This document shows positions 7,532 to 17,272 of a stretch of DNA of 64,000 nucleotides, piece after piece. Every line of letters starts with the position of its first letter. Positions within the stretch are counted from its first letter, which is position 1. Made by a program: the position numbers and the translations under genes. Below the pieces are notes generated by a model. It did no database searches and was not told where the DNA came from. It worked only from the letters and a program-made list of their open reading frames with translations. The stretch comes from Mucilaginibacter robiniae (GTDB lineage: Bacteria > Bacteroidota > Bacteroidia > Sphingobacteriales > Sphingobacteriaceae), in NCBI RefSeq assembly GCF_012849215.1, contig NZ_CP051682.1:2666001-2730000 (forward strand). The letters are read 5' to 3'.

Positions 7532-8513
7532 GAACAATGTTCAGCCGGGAATTCAGGCCCCATTTGGGTGGGAAGAAATAGTCAATATTACGGTCAATCA
7601 TGGAATAAAGCTGCTTTATTCTCGTCCGTTTAGAGATGCCATTTACTTCAGGGTGCGCAACACGTGCATATTTATCTGTTTCGCAAAATAGGTTCTGACA
7701 ATCAATGAGCTGGAGGCGCCTGCCCCATAAACTTTTAAAGTAAATGCCCAGGCGCTCAAATTCCTGTTCCTGCCGGTCGGTAACATAGCGGATTACGTCA
7801 GCCTCGGAGTAATCCCCTAAGCTGCTAAAGCATTTGCGGATCCCATCTTTTGCCCCGGGGCCGGGCATGACAAAGTCCATCTCGCTAAAATTAGTCAGGT
7901 TGCTGTAGTTGATGTCAATAGCATATTGATAGGCTAAAAATTTTCCGATGGTAGGGAAGCTTAATAAAAGTTCATAAACTGCTTCCAGTGATTTGGCATT
8001 GACGATATGGTCTGCCAATTGCGCGTGCATCATGTGCTCAATCAGCTTTAAATGATTTTCGTGTTTTCGGGCGTAGCCGTAGGCACTACTGCCGGAAGCC
8101 ATCATGTAAGCGCCGGAATAGATCGGCTCACCAGCTTGCAGAGCTTGATATAGAACCTGGCTGTAGGTTTTAAAAGAGTAGTTAGCCCAAGTCACATCGC
8201 CTAGCTCATGTTGCAGGAGTTCCCAAGTTTCTATCTTATTAAACAGCTTAAACAATAAAATGCGGAAAAGAAGCTCGTCTGGCGACTGGTTACCTTTATA
8301 AATAACTTCGCTGATAAGGTACTGACTAACCCGGTCGGCAGCGCGGTAAGCGTTCGTGAACTTGTGCTTGAGCAAGATGGGGTCGGCGGTTAGTAGCGTT
8401 TTTCCGCTGATTCGGTTAAAGAAGATTTCCTGCCTTGCTGCTGCAAACCTCCAGTAGGTGTCTAGTACATAAGTAGGAGTGGGAAGCTGTTTGGTAACCG
8501 TAATCATCAGCAT
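7527..8513 (-). CDS. Putative DNA base hypermodification-family protein (aGPT-PPlase/HMUDK helical domain)
   Basis: The 328-residue protein opens with TYWRFAAARQEIFFNRISG, followed by DPILLKHKFTNAYRAADR and VSQYLISEVIY. I recognise this set as the helical, DNA-glycosylase-like fold described for alpha-glutamyl/putrescinyl-thymine pyrophosphorylases and the helical domain of 5-hmdU DNA kinases. In phages those proteins take part in thymine hypermodification; many chromosomal copies have no assigned function. A central SGSSAYGYARKHENHL and a C-terminal MPGPGAKDGIRKCF segment are also visible; GPGAKDGIRK resembles a helix-hairpin-helix DNA contact. The apparent TTG 12 bp upstream is less likely than the ATG chosen. 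No kinase or TET/JBP partner is adjacent, but the AlkB-like oxygenase converges on it. Assignment is from memory of the family. Confidence 0.7.
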   Translation of the reverse strand: MLMITVTKQLPTPTYVLDTYWRFAAARQEIFFNRISGKTLLTADPILLKHKFTNAYRAADRVSQYLISEVIYKGNQSPDELLFRILLFKLFNKIETWELLQHELGDVTWANYSFKTYSQVLYQALQAGEPIYSGAYMMASGSSAYGYARKHENHLKLIEHMMHAQLADHIVNAKSLEAVYELLLSFPTIGKFLAYQYAIDINYSNLTNFSEMDFVMPGPGAKDGIRKCFSSLGDYSEADVIRYVTDRQEQEFERLGIYFKSLWGRRLQLIDCQNLFCETDKYARVAHPEVNGISKRTRIKQLYSMIDRNIDYFFPPKWGLNSRLNIVP

Positions 8514-8802
8514 CGAAGTTAGCAAAAGTTCTATACCATTTTCAGTGTAGACGTTAAGCCTGCATTTCGTATCAAAAAACTTTAATTTATATCAGAAGTA
8601 AATGGTGCGAAAAGTGCAAAGGCGGTACTGATGGATTTGCTCTTGCATTAAATCTAATTGAATGTTTTTATAAAGCTATAAGTATTACTGACCTATTATT
8701 GCTATTCTGCAGAATAATGGAAATAGAAAAAGAAATTTGTATGCTTTGCCTCGAAATATTTAATCAGCTTTATATCTGGATGTATAGAAAGCAAGTATGC
8801 AA

Positions 8803-10593
8803 CTAAGTCCGTTCAGTTCTAATAACCCGGTAATGTGGAGACACCAGTTCTAATCCGGCATCATTGAATATGTTTTGTATGTGCTGATGAAGGTTGGAAT
8901 AAATAAGATCTTGTTGATTGGCTTCCCGCGTGTAGGCATTAATCTGATAACTGGCGTAGTAATCATCCAGCTTGGTTTGATAAACGTAAGGTGCTGGCGA
9001 GGGCTGAATATATTCCGTTTGGAGCGCAGCCTGAATGAGCAGTTCGTGCACCTGCTTCCATGGCGTATTATAACCCATGGTAATAGTAGTGTTGATGATT
9101 AAGCCTTCTTGCGCACTTTCACTGCTATAGTTAATGGTATGACTGGCCAAAACACTGGAATTTGGAATAGAAATAATCTCATTCTTAATCGTCCGGATGC
9201 GGATGACTAGTAGGGTTTCTTCCATAATGTCACCCGTAACTTCACCTATCTTAACCCGGTCACCCACTTTAAAGGAACGCATATAAGTGAGTACCATACC
9301 AGAAATAAGGTTACCTAATGGACCTGCCGAGCCAAAGGTGAATAACACACCTAAGAAAACAGATACCCCTTTGAATGCCAGTGAATTTGAACCAGGTAAA
9401 TAGGGGAAGATAAGGATGAACATAAAAGCAAGTACAATCACCCGGACGATCTGGTAAGTAGGTGCGGCCCAGTCTGCGTAAAAACCAGGAATAGTAAGAT
9501 TCCCTTTTTCAATTTCCCGCTTCAAATAACGAATGCCTTTGAGAAAATACCAGAAAACGACGCCTATTAGAAGCACAGTAAAGAGGTTGGGCATGTAGTT
9601 CCAGAAAGCTTTGATGATTTTCTTAGCTGGATTTAACACCAAGCCAAACAAAGTAGTTGCAATACCCCTAGTCCAGGGGAATAGGCCAAATAGTACTGGC
9701 AAAGCCAAATAGACCAACAAAATAATTAGGGACCATTTAATCACATTATTGAAGAACAGTAGTACACTTATTTGTTGGCCGGCGTTGAAAAGTTCATAGC
9801 TCTTGATCTTAATGCCGTTAATTCTTTTCCCACGCTGCTCAGTAATTTTACGGCTGAGTTTCTTGGCTAGTCTTCTGATGAAGTAAATCAGTAAAGTTAC
9901 GGCAAGTATAACTAAAATGGCAAGGCCAGCTTCTTTTAAAAGGGATTGTAAACTGGTAGCTTGCTGATGACTAGCCATTGCTAAAGCTATCTGATTGCGG
10001 TAATGTTGCGCCAGCTTGAGTTTGGAAGAATTCATCCACAAGGCATCTGTAGTGTCAATGCTTAAAATAGGTTGATGTGCATATTGAATTTGAAGTATTG
10101 CATATTGGCTACTAATAACAAGAGAATCCTGATGAAATACATAATCACGAGCAAGCTGTTTAAGCTTTTCGGTAATGGCTTTTGCCCTTTCTTGTGGTGA
10201 GAAAGCACCTAAAGGACTGCGGATGGTAAATAGAGGCTGATCAAATGGTATGACCTGAAAGCCGGTAACCAGTCGCTTTAAAGAATCAATATGATGTGGT
10301 AACTGGCTTTTTTCCAGCGAGTCGGACAATTTCAAGGCTTGTAGAGTAGTAACCAGCAGTCGAATTTTAGTACTATCCTGAACATTCAAATTTTGTAGCT
10401 GTAGCACCACAGCTTTCTGAATAGAGTCGCTCTGATGTACAGAAGCTATCTCCTGAAGCTTGGTTGTCTGCTTGATGAGCTGGCTGTTCTTCAGAGAATC
10501 ACGATGATTTGAAATAGTATGATGCTGGGCTAGCAAACTACCGCTGAGCAAACAAGTTAAAACAAATATCAGTACTTTTTTATAGATCATCAC
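8803..10593 (-). CDS. MscS-family mechanosensitive ion channel
   Basis: The 596-residue protein has a signal peptide (residues 1-22, ending LLAQ) and a 190-residue, Gln/Leu/Ser-rich extracytoplasmic domain. Membrane spans follow near 223-240, 285-305, 337-352, 382-400 and the pore-lining helix near 405-435. The MscS signature is at 420-460: GSAGPLGNLISGM, then a cytoplasmic beta domain beginning FKVGDRVKIGEVTG and containing ISIPNSSVLASHTINYS. Such channels open under membrane tension and release solutes in hypo-osmotic shock. The long N-terminal domain and extra spans place it with larger MscS-like proteins. It is a single gene, with 277 bp of AT-rich non-coding sequence on its 3' side and 179 bp on its 5' side. 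Confidence 0.93.
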   Translation of the reverse strand: MMIYKKVLIFVLTCLLSGSLLAQHHTISNHRDSLKNSQLIKQTTKLQEIASVHQSDSIQKAVVLQLQNLNVQDSTKIRLLVTTLQALKLSDSLEKSQLPHHIDSLKRLVTGFQVIPFDQPLFTIRSPLGAFSPQERAKAITEKLKQLARDYVFHQDSLVISSQYAILQIQYAHQPILSIDTTDALWMNSSKLKLAQHYRNQIALAMASHQQATSLQSLLKEAGLAILVILAVTLLIYFIRRLAKKLSRKITEQRGKRINGIKIKSYELFNAGQQISVLLFFNNVIKWSLIILLVYLALPVLFGLFPWTRGIATTLFGLVLNPAKKIIKAFWNYMPNLFTVLLIGVVFWYFLKGIRYLKREIEKGNLTIPGFYADWAAPTYQIVRVIVLAFMFILIFPYLPGSNSLAFKGVSVFLGVLFTFGSAGPLGNLISGMVLTYMRSFKVGDRVKIGEVTGDIMEETLLVIRIRTIKNEIISIPNSSVLASHTINYSSESAQEGLIINTTITMGYNTPWKQVHELLIQAALQTEYIQPSPAPYVYQTKLDDYYASYQINAYTREANQQDLIYSNLHQHIQNIFNDAGLELVSPHYRVIRTERT

Positions 10594-10772
10594 CTTGGTT
10601 CCGAACTAACTTAAGTGATGTAGCTGTAAAAAGTTTGTTGGCAACTAAATTATTATAAACAGAAGATTAACTATTAAATATGATGTCAGTTTGTCTTTAA
10701 AATTAAGCGGAAGGAGCATCAAAATAAGATTATTGTTTATTGATTGTGATATTCAAATAAGCTGCGGTTTCA

Positions 10773-11843
10773 CTATTTTGTAGTGGAATATAGTTTACTT
10801 ACATGTGATGCAATACTTTTTAGCGGCAAAATTATCTCTGCAGCACAAAGCCGAATGGCTTCTTTAGGCATGCCAAATACCACGCTGGAAGCTTCATCCT
10901 GAACAATGGTATGACCTGCAGCTTGTTTGATCTCCAGCAAACCCTGTGCACCGTCATTGCCCATACCTGTTAATAGAATTCCCAGGCAGTTTTTACCCGC
11001 ATCAATTGCTGCTGATCGAAACAGTACGTCAACTGAAGGTCGGTGCCGGTTTACTAAGGGGCCACTGTTAAGCGTAACAAAGTAATGGCTGCCATTCCTT
11101 TTCAACAATATGTGCTGATTGCCGGGTGCAATTAAAACTGTTCCTGGCTTAACCTGGTCACCTTCTTCAGCTTCTTTAATCTGCTGGCAGCATAGCTCAT
11201 TTAAGCGCTCTGCAAAAGAGCGGGTAAAGCCTTCGGGCATATGTTGCACCACTACAATGCCAGGGCAATTAACAGGTAAACCTTTCAAAAATGTACGGAT
11301 AGCTTCAGTGCCACCTGTAGAAGCGCCTACCACAATGACTTTGTTATGAGTTGCCAGGTTAGTAAAAAAAGAGGTATGCTTTATAATAACATCAGCAGAT
11401 AATTTAGGTTTAACAATAGAAATATCTGCCGTTAAGCTTTTTTTAAGTTTATTTTGTACAGCCGTTTTTATAGCATCGCAAAAGTAAAGCTTGTGTTGTA
11501 GCTGCATATGTTCCAAATGGGACTTTTCCCATACGGCTACCGCACCGTACTCTTTGGCTTGATTTGTAGTAGTTTCTGGTTCTGTGGCATCCAACATAAG
11601 TATAATTGGGATGGGATGCTGATGCATTATTTTACGCAAAAACGTCAACCCCGACATACGTGGCATATCACTATCCAGCAAGATGACGTCAGGAGCTTGC
11701 CGCTCCATTTTATGAGCTGCTATGAACGGATCTGCAGCAGTGGCTATAACCTCAAATGACTCATCAGTTAACAATAATTGGTGTAACAGCTGCCTAAAGT
11801 AAGCTGAATCATCAACTATGAGTACTTTGATTTTAGGTACCAT
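10773..11843 (-). CDS. cheB: Chemotaxis response regulator protein-glutamate methylesterase
   Basis: This 356-residue CheB has an N-terminal receiver domain (acidic pocket Asp11-Asp12, phospho-acceptor Asp57 in VILLDSDMP, Lys in VWEKS) and a C-terminal methylesterase/deamidase domain from about residue 165. The catalytic Ser is in VVVGASTGGTEA, the His in VVQHMPEGFT and the Asp in LLTGMGNDGAQG. CheB removes methyl groups from chemoreceptors, and deamidates some of them, to reset the signalling array. It is the last gene of the chemosensory operon, 2 bp after cheD. Pairing with CheD and CheR shows that receptor adaptation is complete here. Confidence 0.96.
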   Translation of the reverse strand: MVPKIKVLIVDDSAYFRQLLHQLLLTDESFEVIATAADPFIAAHKMERQAPDVILLDSDMPRMSGLTFLRKIMHQHPIPIILMLDATEPETTTNQAKEYGAVAVWEKSHLEHMQLQHKLYFCDAIKTAVQNKLKKSLTADISIVKPKLSADVIIKHTSFFTNLATHNKVIVVGASTGGTEAIRTFLKGLPVNCPGIVVVQHMPEGFTRSFAERLNELCCQQIKEAEEGDQVKPGTVLIAPGNQHILLKRNGSHYFVTLNSGPLVNRHRPSVDVLFRSAAIDAGKNCLGILLTGMGNDGAQGLLEIKQAAGHTIVQDEASSVVFGMPKEAIRLCAAEIILPLKSIASHVSKLYSTTK

Positions 11844-11845
11844 AA

Positions 11846-12346
11846 CTACTGATTAAATTTAGGTTTATTATTCAAGCTGCGGCTGGTTACAGGCTGAATC
11901 ATCCGGACAAATACTTCTCCGCTAGCTGAATTAAAAATTACTTTACGGCTTTGTGTGCCACCTACATCTTGATTAACAACAGGTATATGCTCCTGTTGCA
12001 GCAAGTTAAATGCAAATTGTGTGTTTCTCTGCCCAACATTAAAAATTCCACTGGTGGTATGCAAAACACTACCTCCAAATACTTTTGCCTGTAAGTTTGT
12101 ACGCTTACTGCCTAGGGTAAGCATTTTGTTTATTAAGTAGGGGATAGCAACGCTACCATACTTATAAGTAGGATTGCCTTCGCCACTCCACTCAGGTAAC
12201 ATATAATGGTTAATACTGCCATATTGAAGCACTACATCCCAAAGTGCAACTGCAATACAAGAACCTAATACCATTTCAATTACATGAGGTAATTCATCAA
12301 TAAATACTGAGCCAGGCAGCAGATAAATTTTTTTAAGTTCTGTCAC
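11846..12346 (-). CDS. cheD: Chemoreceptor glutamine deamidase
   Basis: The 166-residue CheD deamidates glutamines on chemoreceptors. The catalytic Cys30 is in VLGSCIAVALWD and the His47 in INHYMLPE. The downstream KVFGGSVL and VGQRN segments belong to the family active-site fold. The stop of cheR abuts its start directly (12347/12346), so translation is probably coupled. In Bacillus and Thermotoga CheD also works with CheC; no CheC is present here, leaving CheB and CheR as the other adaptation enzymes. Confidence 0.94.
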   Translation of the reverse strand: MTELKKIYLLPGSVFIDELPHVIEMVLGSCIAVALWDVVLQYGSINHYMLPEWSGEGNPTYKYGSVAIPYLINKMLTLGSKRTNLQAKVFGGSVLHTTSGIFNVGQRNTQFAFNLLQQEHIPVVNQDVGGTQSRKVIFNSASGEVFVRMIQPVTSRSLNNKPKFNQ

Positions 12347-13192
12347 TTAAATCTTTTTAAATATGGTAGGGTGTATTTGTACTAGCGGCAGCGCCATGGT
12401 AGTGATCGATTCTGAGTGGCCCAGAAATAATATACCTCCGGTCATCAATCTTGAACATAATTTACCTATAACTTTTTCCTGCGTTTTACGGTCAAAATAA
12501 ATTAATACATTACGGCAGAAGATAACATCAAACATAGGTAACGATCCAAAATCATTATTGATAAAATTTAATCTTTCAAATTCTATTCTGCGGCGCAACT
12601 GTGGCACTATCCGCACCGTTTTTTTTACTTGATTTTTGCTGCGTAGCAGGTATTTCTTTTTTAGATTTATAGGAATAGGAATAACCTTTTCTTCTGCATA
12701 AACTGCAGTTATGCCTTGCTGTAATGCCTGTGCTGAAATGTCGGTACCTAAAATTTGGTAATCAATCTTGCCAGACTTTTCACTAAATTCCTCTAAAACC
12801 ATAGCTATGGTGTAAGGTTCTTCACCAGTTGCGCACCCTGCGCTCCATAACTTAAATGAACGACTGCTGGCTGATTCAAACGATGGCAGAACTTGGTTGG
12901 ATAAAAAATCAAAATGAATAGCTTCACGAAAGAAATCAGTTTTATTGGTGGTTACCATATCAATCATCGTTACAATTTCTTCGCGCTGACCTTCGTGGCT
13001 AAAAATGTAGTCGCAATAATCTTTAAACGACGACATGTTGAGAGCCTTTAACCTTTTTTGCAGCCTTCCTTCCAGCATAATCTTTTTAGACAATGGAAGC
13101 TTTATACCGTAATTATTATAAATAAAATTACTAAGCCGCGTAAAATCTGATGCCGACATTGTACCCCGCTGTTCCATATTTAAAAAGCTCAT
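12347..13192 (-). CDS. cheR: Chemotaxis protein-glutamate O-methyltransferase
   Basis: This 281-residue CheR methylates receptor glutamates using SAM. The N-terminal helical CheR_N region (about residues 10-75) is followed by the Rossmann methyltransferase domain with motif I LWSAGCATGEEPYTIAMVL near residue 116. Later signatures are ILGTDIS and VIFCRNVLIYFD near 205-230. No C-terminal pentapeptide-binding extension is obvious, and the MCP in this operon likewise has no NWETF-like tail. The gene sits between the MCP (15 bp) and cheD (adjacent) in the operon. Confidence 0.95.
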   Translation of the reverse strand: MSFLNMEQRGTMSASDFTRLSNFIYNNYGIKLPLSKKIMLEGRLQKRLKALNMSSFKDYCDYIFSHEGQREEIVTMIDMVTTNKTDFFREAIHFDFLSNQVLPSFESASSRSFKLWSAGCATGEEPYTIAMVLEEFSEKSGKIDYQILGTDISAQALQQGITAVYAEEKVIPIPINLKKKYLLRSKNQVKKTVRIVPQLRRRIEFERLNFINNDFGSLPMFDVIFCRNVLIYFDRKTQEKVIGKLCSRLMTGGILFLGHSESITTMALPLVQIHPTIFKKI

Positions 13193-13207
13193 GGTGTTGA
13201 AAGTTTC

Positions 13208-14854
13208 TTAATATCTTTCGTAGCTGCTGTCCAATTCATCCATATTGATGCTAATACCCTTATTGTACTGGCTATTGCGTACAGGTATACTTCTGCCTAC
13301 GTTTTTTCGAGTTTTAAGTGGTTGAACTTGCAGGGGAGCAGGGCGTTTAGCCTTAACTTCTTCCTCAAATTTAAAGAAGGATATTAGTTCCTTTAACTGG
13401 TCGGCCTGAGTAGCCAGTTCTTCGGCACTGGCGGCTACCTCTTCTGAGGTGGCAGCGTTTTGCTGAGTAACTTGGTTAAGTTGCTGCAGTGCATTATTAA
13501 TTTGTGAAGCACCCAGGTTTTGTTCACTGCTTGATGCACTAATTTCTTCAACCAGCTTGGCTGTATGCTGAACATCAGGTACAATAAACCCAAATAAATT
13601 ACCTGACTTTTCGGTAATTAAAACTCCAGAATGAGAAAGTTCAATAATTTCTGTTGCTGCTGCCTGCGATTTTTCTGCTAGTTTCCTGACTTCGGCTGCA
13701 ACAACTGCAAAGCCACGGCCTTGATCGCCGGCACGTGCTGCTTCAACGGCTGCATTTAAGGCCAAAATATTAGTTTGCCGAGCAATGTCGCTGATGATAT
13801 TGATACGGTCAGCAATGGCTTTGATAGAAATAACGGCTTCTTTAATGGACTCATGGCCCGTAATAGCATCCCCGGAAGCTTTTACAGCTATTTTTTTGGT
13901 TTGTAAAGCGTTATCATTGTTTTGCTGCACGCTAGCTACCATCTCTTCCATTGATGAAGAAACCTGTTCTGTTGCAGCAGCTTGTTCATTGGCGCCTTCC
14001 GACATTTGCTGAGATGCGGAGCTTAACTCCTGACTTGCTGCCACAATGGTATCTGAGGCTGAATACACATAACTGATTATCTGCTTAGTGCGATCAATCA
14101 TAGCTTTAAGATCAGCAAGCAATAAACCTATTTCGTCTTTACCAGTATCTTTAATAGAAATAGTTAAATCTCCTTCAGCTAATTTGGAAACTATAGCAGT
14201 AGCTTCCCGCATTTCACGATGTATGTTTCTGATTATTAAAGTGGATACTGTAACTAAAAAAACAATACCAGCAATGATAAACATCCATGAACCGGTAATG
14301 GCAGATGAATAAACATCTCTACCGCTCAGATATTGCTGTTGAGCTCCGGTAAGCTGTATGTTAGTAAGCTCGGCAACTTTGCTAACAATTGGATCAATTT
14401 GTGAATACAAATTTTTGGTAACAAACGTGGTTAATGCTTCTTTATCGCCAGTAGAAAGGATGGTGTGAAGAGATGCAATCGATACGTCGGCATTGTGCAT
14501 CAGTTCCTCGGTTTCTGCAGCAACTTCCCGCTCTTCAGCCATGTTAGCGTTTTCTATATACTGTTTCCAGTTGGTTTTAATAGAGCCTTCAGCTTGAGTA
14601 ATGTCCCGATTAGCGGTTTTAAAATCGATATCACCATTGATAACATCATGCGTAGCGCTAACTATATGTATAGCGTACATGTCTGATATGGTTTTAAGCT
14701 GTTTAAGGCTGGTTACGCGATCCTTATACTCTATTTCTAAAGATTGATTAACCTTTTTTAGGTTATTAAGCTCATAAATACCCATGGCAACCAGAATCAG
14801 CGCCGTAAGTGTAGATTTAATTATCAGCTTAGTGGATATTTTAATGTTATTCAT
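13208..14854 (-). CDS. Methyl-accepting chemotaxis protein
   Basis: The 548-residue transmembrane receptor has an N-terminal span near residues 12-30, a roughly 150-residue four-helix-bundle (4HB_MCP-like) sensor domain, a second span near 182-207 ([17 protein letters not shown]) and a HAMP domain (about 208-262). A long coiled-coil signalling domain follows, whose hairpin tip is [20 protein letters not shown] (about 355-375) followed by [18 protein letters not shown]. This is the classic kinase-contact region. Glu/Gln/Ala-rich heptads at both ends are likely methylation sites. The C-terminus ends in DSSYERY with no NWETF-type tether. It is the only receptor in this operon, so it is presumably the dedicated input of this array; the ligand is unknown. 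Confidence 0.95.
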   Translation of the reverse strand: MNNIKISTKLIIKSTLTALILVAMGIYELNNLKKVNQSLEIEYKDRVTSLKQLKTISDMYAIHIVSATHDVINGDIDFKTANRDITQAEGSIKTNWKQYIENANMAEEREVAAETEELMHNADVSIASLHTILSTGDKEALTTFVTKNLYSQIDPIVSKVAELTNIQLTGAQQQYLSGRDVYSSAITGSWMFIIAGIVFLVTVSTLIIRNIHREMREATAIVSKLAEGDLTISIKDTGKDEIGLLLADLKAMIDRTKQIISYVYSASDTIVAASQELSSASQQMSEGANEQAAATEQVSSSMEEMVASVQQNNDNALQTKKIAVKASGDAITGHESIKEAVISIKAIADRINIISDIARQTNILALNAAVEAARAGDQGRGFAVVAAEVRKLAEKSQAAATEIIELSHSGVLITEKSGNLFGFIVPDVQHTAKLVEEISASSSEQNLGASQINNALQQLNQVTQQNAATSEEVAASAEELATQADQLKELISFFKFEEEVKAKRPAPLQVQPLKTRKNVGRSIPVRNSQYNKGISINMDELDSSYERY

Positions 14855-14890
14855 ATCGTTTACTTGGATTATTATATATTGGATATGAGG

Positions 14891-15361
14891 TTAGTTCACT
14901 ATCAGTGCTTCAGCCTCATTAGCCGAGAATACTTTATCTATATTCAAAATCATGACAAAATCGTCATCTATCTTGCTGATGCCGCTGATAAAATCTTCGC
15001 GGTACATCGTTTTCAGGCTGGATGATGGATGAATTTGTTCGGTGGGTATGTCAATCACTTTCTGTACGGCATCAACAACAGCACCTGCCAGTACCGTGTC
15101 TTTTCCGGTTTGAATACTAAGCACAATAATGCAGGTATCAATAGTAAATGTTGCTGATGGCATTCCAAATTTATTACGGGTATCAATAACCGGCAGAATG
15201 TTGCCGCGCAGGTTAATAACGCCTAGCATAAAATCTGGAGCCTTTGGGATTTTGGTGATTGCCTTCATTTCCAATATTTCCAGTACCTGACTTACATTAA
15301 TGGCAAATTGCTCATTATGCAGTTTGAAAGTTAAGTAAGAAGGTATTTCTACAGTTAACAT
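14891..15361 (-). CDS. cheW: Chemotaxis coupling protein CheW
   Basis: This 156-residue single-domain CheW links the receptor to the CheA kinase. Family landmarks are YLTFKLHNEQFAINVSQVLEI at the N-terminus, PDFMLGVINLRGNILPVIDTR near 42-62 and ISKIDDDFVMILNIDKVF near the C-terminus. Its start lies inside the end of cheA (7-bp overlap), so the two are translationally coupled. The protein is cytoplasmic. Confidence 0.95.
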   Translation of the reverse strand: MLTVEIPSYLTFKLHNEQFAINVSQVLEILEMKAITKIPKAPDFMLGVINLRGNILPVIDTRNKFGMPSATFTIDTCIIVLSIQTGKDTVLAGAVVDAVQKVIDIPTEQIHPSSSLKTMYREDFISGISKIDDDFVMILNIDKVFSANEAEALIVN

Positions 15362-17271
15362 AATGCAGCTTTTTTATTTTGTAAGTACTGTTCAGCTACT
15401 TTATTAGGGTCTAAAACAAGTGCAATGCTGCCATCGCCGAGAATGGTAGCGCCCGAAATATTTTCCATGCCCTGAAAGTGTTTGCCCAATGGTTTTAAAA
15501 CAGCCTGAAATTTACCGAGCACCTGATCTACAATAAAGGCAACCCGTTTCTCTTCTACATATACCAGTACGATTTCTGAAGTGTCTGAATAATTGCTATA
15601 GTTTTCAAACTCTTCACTTAAGCTGATAAATGGAATCTGCTGTCCGTCTAAAATCATTATATTATTAAAACGGTTAAGCTGGCGGACAGCTGGAGCTTCA
15701 TAGCATCTATCAACAGATGATAGGGGAATTACATAAGACGTTTGGTTAACTTTAATCAGCAGGCCATCAATAATAGATATAGTAATAGGAAGCTTGATAG
15801 TAATGGTTGTACCTTGGTTGATAACCGAAGTAACTTTTATTCGGCCACGTACATCTTCAATGCTACGTTTAACCACATCCATACCAACACCCCGACCAGA
15901 AATCTGGCTGATTTGTTCAGCAGTAGAAAATCCGGGTAAAAAAATCAGGTTTAATACTTCATTTTGTGTTAAATAATCATCGCTACTGATTAAACCACGT
16001 TGTATGGCCTTGTTTCTAATCTTTTCCGTGTCCAGGCCTTTCCCGTCATCCTGAACTTCAATAAATACATGGTTACTGGCACAATAGGCTTTCAGTAAAA
16101 TGGTACCACAAGGATTCTTTCCAAGTTTCTGGCGGGTAACTGCATCTTCAATACCATGGTCAATGCTGTTTCTAAGCACATGCATCAGCGGGTCAGACAG
16201 CCCCTCCATGATGTTTTTGTCTAATTCGGTTTCAGTACCTTCAGTAATAAATTTTATCTCTTTATTAAGTTGTGCGGCTAAATCTCTTACTAATCTGTTA
16301 AAAGGCGTTATAATAGTTTTTAACGGCACCAAGCTGATGCTAAATGCGTTGTCTCTTAAACGTGTAAGTATTTTTTCTAAGTTTTCCGATACACCTATTA
16401 ACTCAGCATAAGGATTCTGCTCGGCCAGTACACCTAACTTGGCTTGCAGCGTAATTAGCTCGCTTACCAGGCTCATGAGTGTATCTACCTTTTCTGAGGG
16501 TACCCTAATGCTGGAGATTACCTTTTTACTCAAAAGTTCTGCCGATGACAAAGATGTAATAGTCGGTTGAGAACTTACTATATCAGTTTGAATCGGTTTT
16601 GCTTGTAGCTCAATTTTTAGCGCACAACGTCCTTCTACAAAAACAAAAGGTTGTTTGATTTCCTCTATACTTGCTTTAGTTGTTAGCGTTATTTGCCATG
16701 AAGTATAACAGCGTGTTGGGTCTAAATTTTCTAGTGCTGGAAGCTGTGTTAAATTATTTTGCACTTGGCATTCGCCCAAGGTAGCTAACTCATGTAATAT
16801 CACTAATGGATTGGCACCATTATAAAAGTAATCCTGATGTGGCTGAAAATTAATTATAAAGGTGTTGGTTTCTACACTTGGCTCTACACCTTCTGCCTTG
16901 CTGGCAACTGCTGCAATAGTCTGTAATAAGGCTTGATGCTTTTCGTTTGTTGACAATCCTTCATCTTCTGCATGCTGAACCATCCATGATAAATGGTCGG
17001 TTGCCGTAAGTGTTATGTCTAATACTTCTTTAGTGACCTGCTGTTTACCGCTGCGAATGTATTCATAAATCGTTTCCAGATGATGCGTAAAATCAGCTAT
17101 AACCTGATAGCCAAACATAGAGCTATTACCTTTTATAGTATGCATAGCACGAAACACCTGTTCAATCAGTGTCTTATCTGTAGGAGAACCTTCCAGCAGC
17201 AGCAAGCATTTTTCTAGCTCTGTAATCAGCTCAAGGCTTTCATCTGTAAAATTATCTTTGTAAGAATCCAT
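15355..17271 (-). CDS. cheA: Chemotaxis histidine kinase CheA
   Basis: The 638-residue kinase has an Hpt (P1) domain with phospho-His44 in FRAMHTIKGNSSMFGY. A divergent linker/P2-like stretch spans about 130-235, and the P3 dimerisation helices about 238-305. The P4 ATPase domain shows an N-box VLRNSIDHGIEDA, a G1 box VQDDGKGLD and a G2 box GRGVGMDVVK. A C-terminal CheW-like P5 domain starts near 490. It autophosphorylates in response to receptor state and passes phosphate to receivers such as the CheY-like protein just upstream and CheB. All ATP-binding motifs look intact. Confidence 0.96.
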   Translation of the reverse strand: MDSYKDNFTDESLELITELEKCLLLLEGSPTDKTLIEQVFRAMHTIKGNSSMFGYQVIADFTHHLETIYEYIRSGKQQVTKEVLDITLTATDHLSWMVQHAEDEGLSTNEKHQALLQTIAAVASKAEGVEPSVETNTFIINFQPHQDYFYNGANPLVILHELATLGECQVQNNLTQLPALENLDPTRCYTSWQITLTTKASIEEIKQPFVFVEGRCALKIELQAKPIQTDIVSSQPTITSLSSAELLSKKVISSIRVPSEKVDTLMSLVSELITLQAKLGVLAEQNPYAELIGVSENLEKILTRLRDNAFSISLVPLKTIITPFNRLVRDLAAQLNKEIKFITEGTETELDKNIMEGLSDPLMHVLRNSIDHGIEDAVTRQKLGKNPCGTILLKAYCASNHVFIEVQDDGKGLDTEKIRNKAIQRGLISSDDYLTQNEVLNLIFLPGFSTAEQISQISGRGVGMDVVKRSIEDVRGRIKVTSVINQGTTITIKLPITISIIDGLLIKVNQTSYVIPLSSVDRCYEAPAVRQLNRFNNIMILDGQQIPFISLSEEFENYSNYSDTSEIVLVYVEEKRVAFIVDQVLGKFQAVLKPLGKHFQGMENISGATILGDGSIALVLDPNKVAEQYLQNKKAALC

Positions 17272-17272
17272 C

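Noticed and set aside
4898..8600. Possible attR copy of the tRNA-Arg 3' end
   Set aside because: I looked for repeats of the T-arm/acceptor sequence downstream (GATTCGCGTCGGGGCT) and found none, so I do not claim an integrated element with defined ends.
8560..8804. Open plus-strand frame of about 80 codons with a WCEKCKGG segment
   Set aside because: It has no start codon near the beginning of the frame, ends at the mscS stop region and shows no family features. Chance openness in an AT-rich gap is more likely than a gene.
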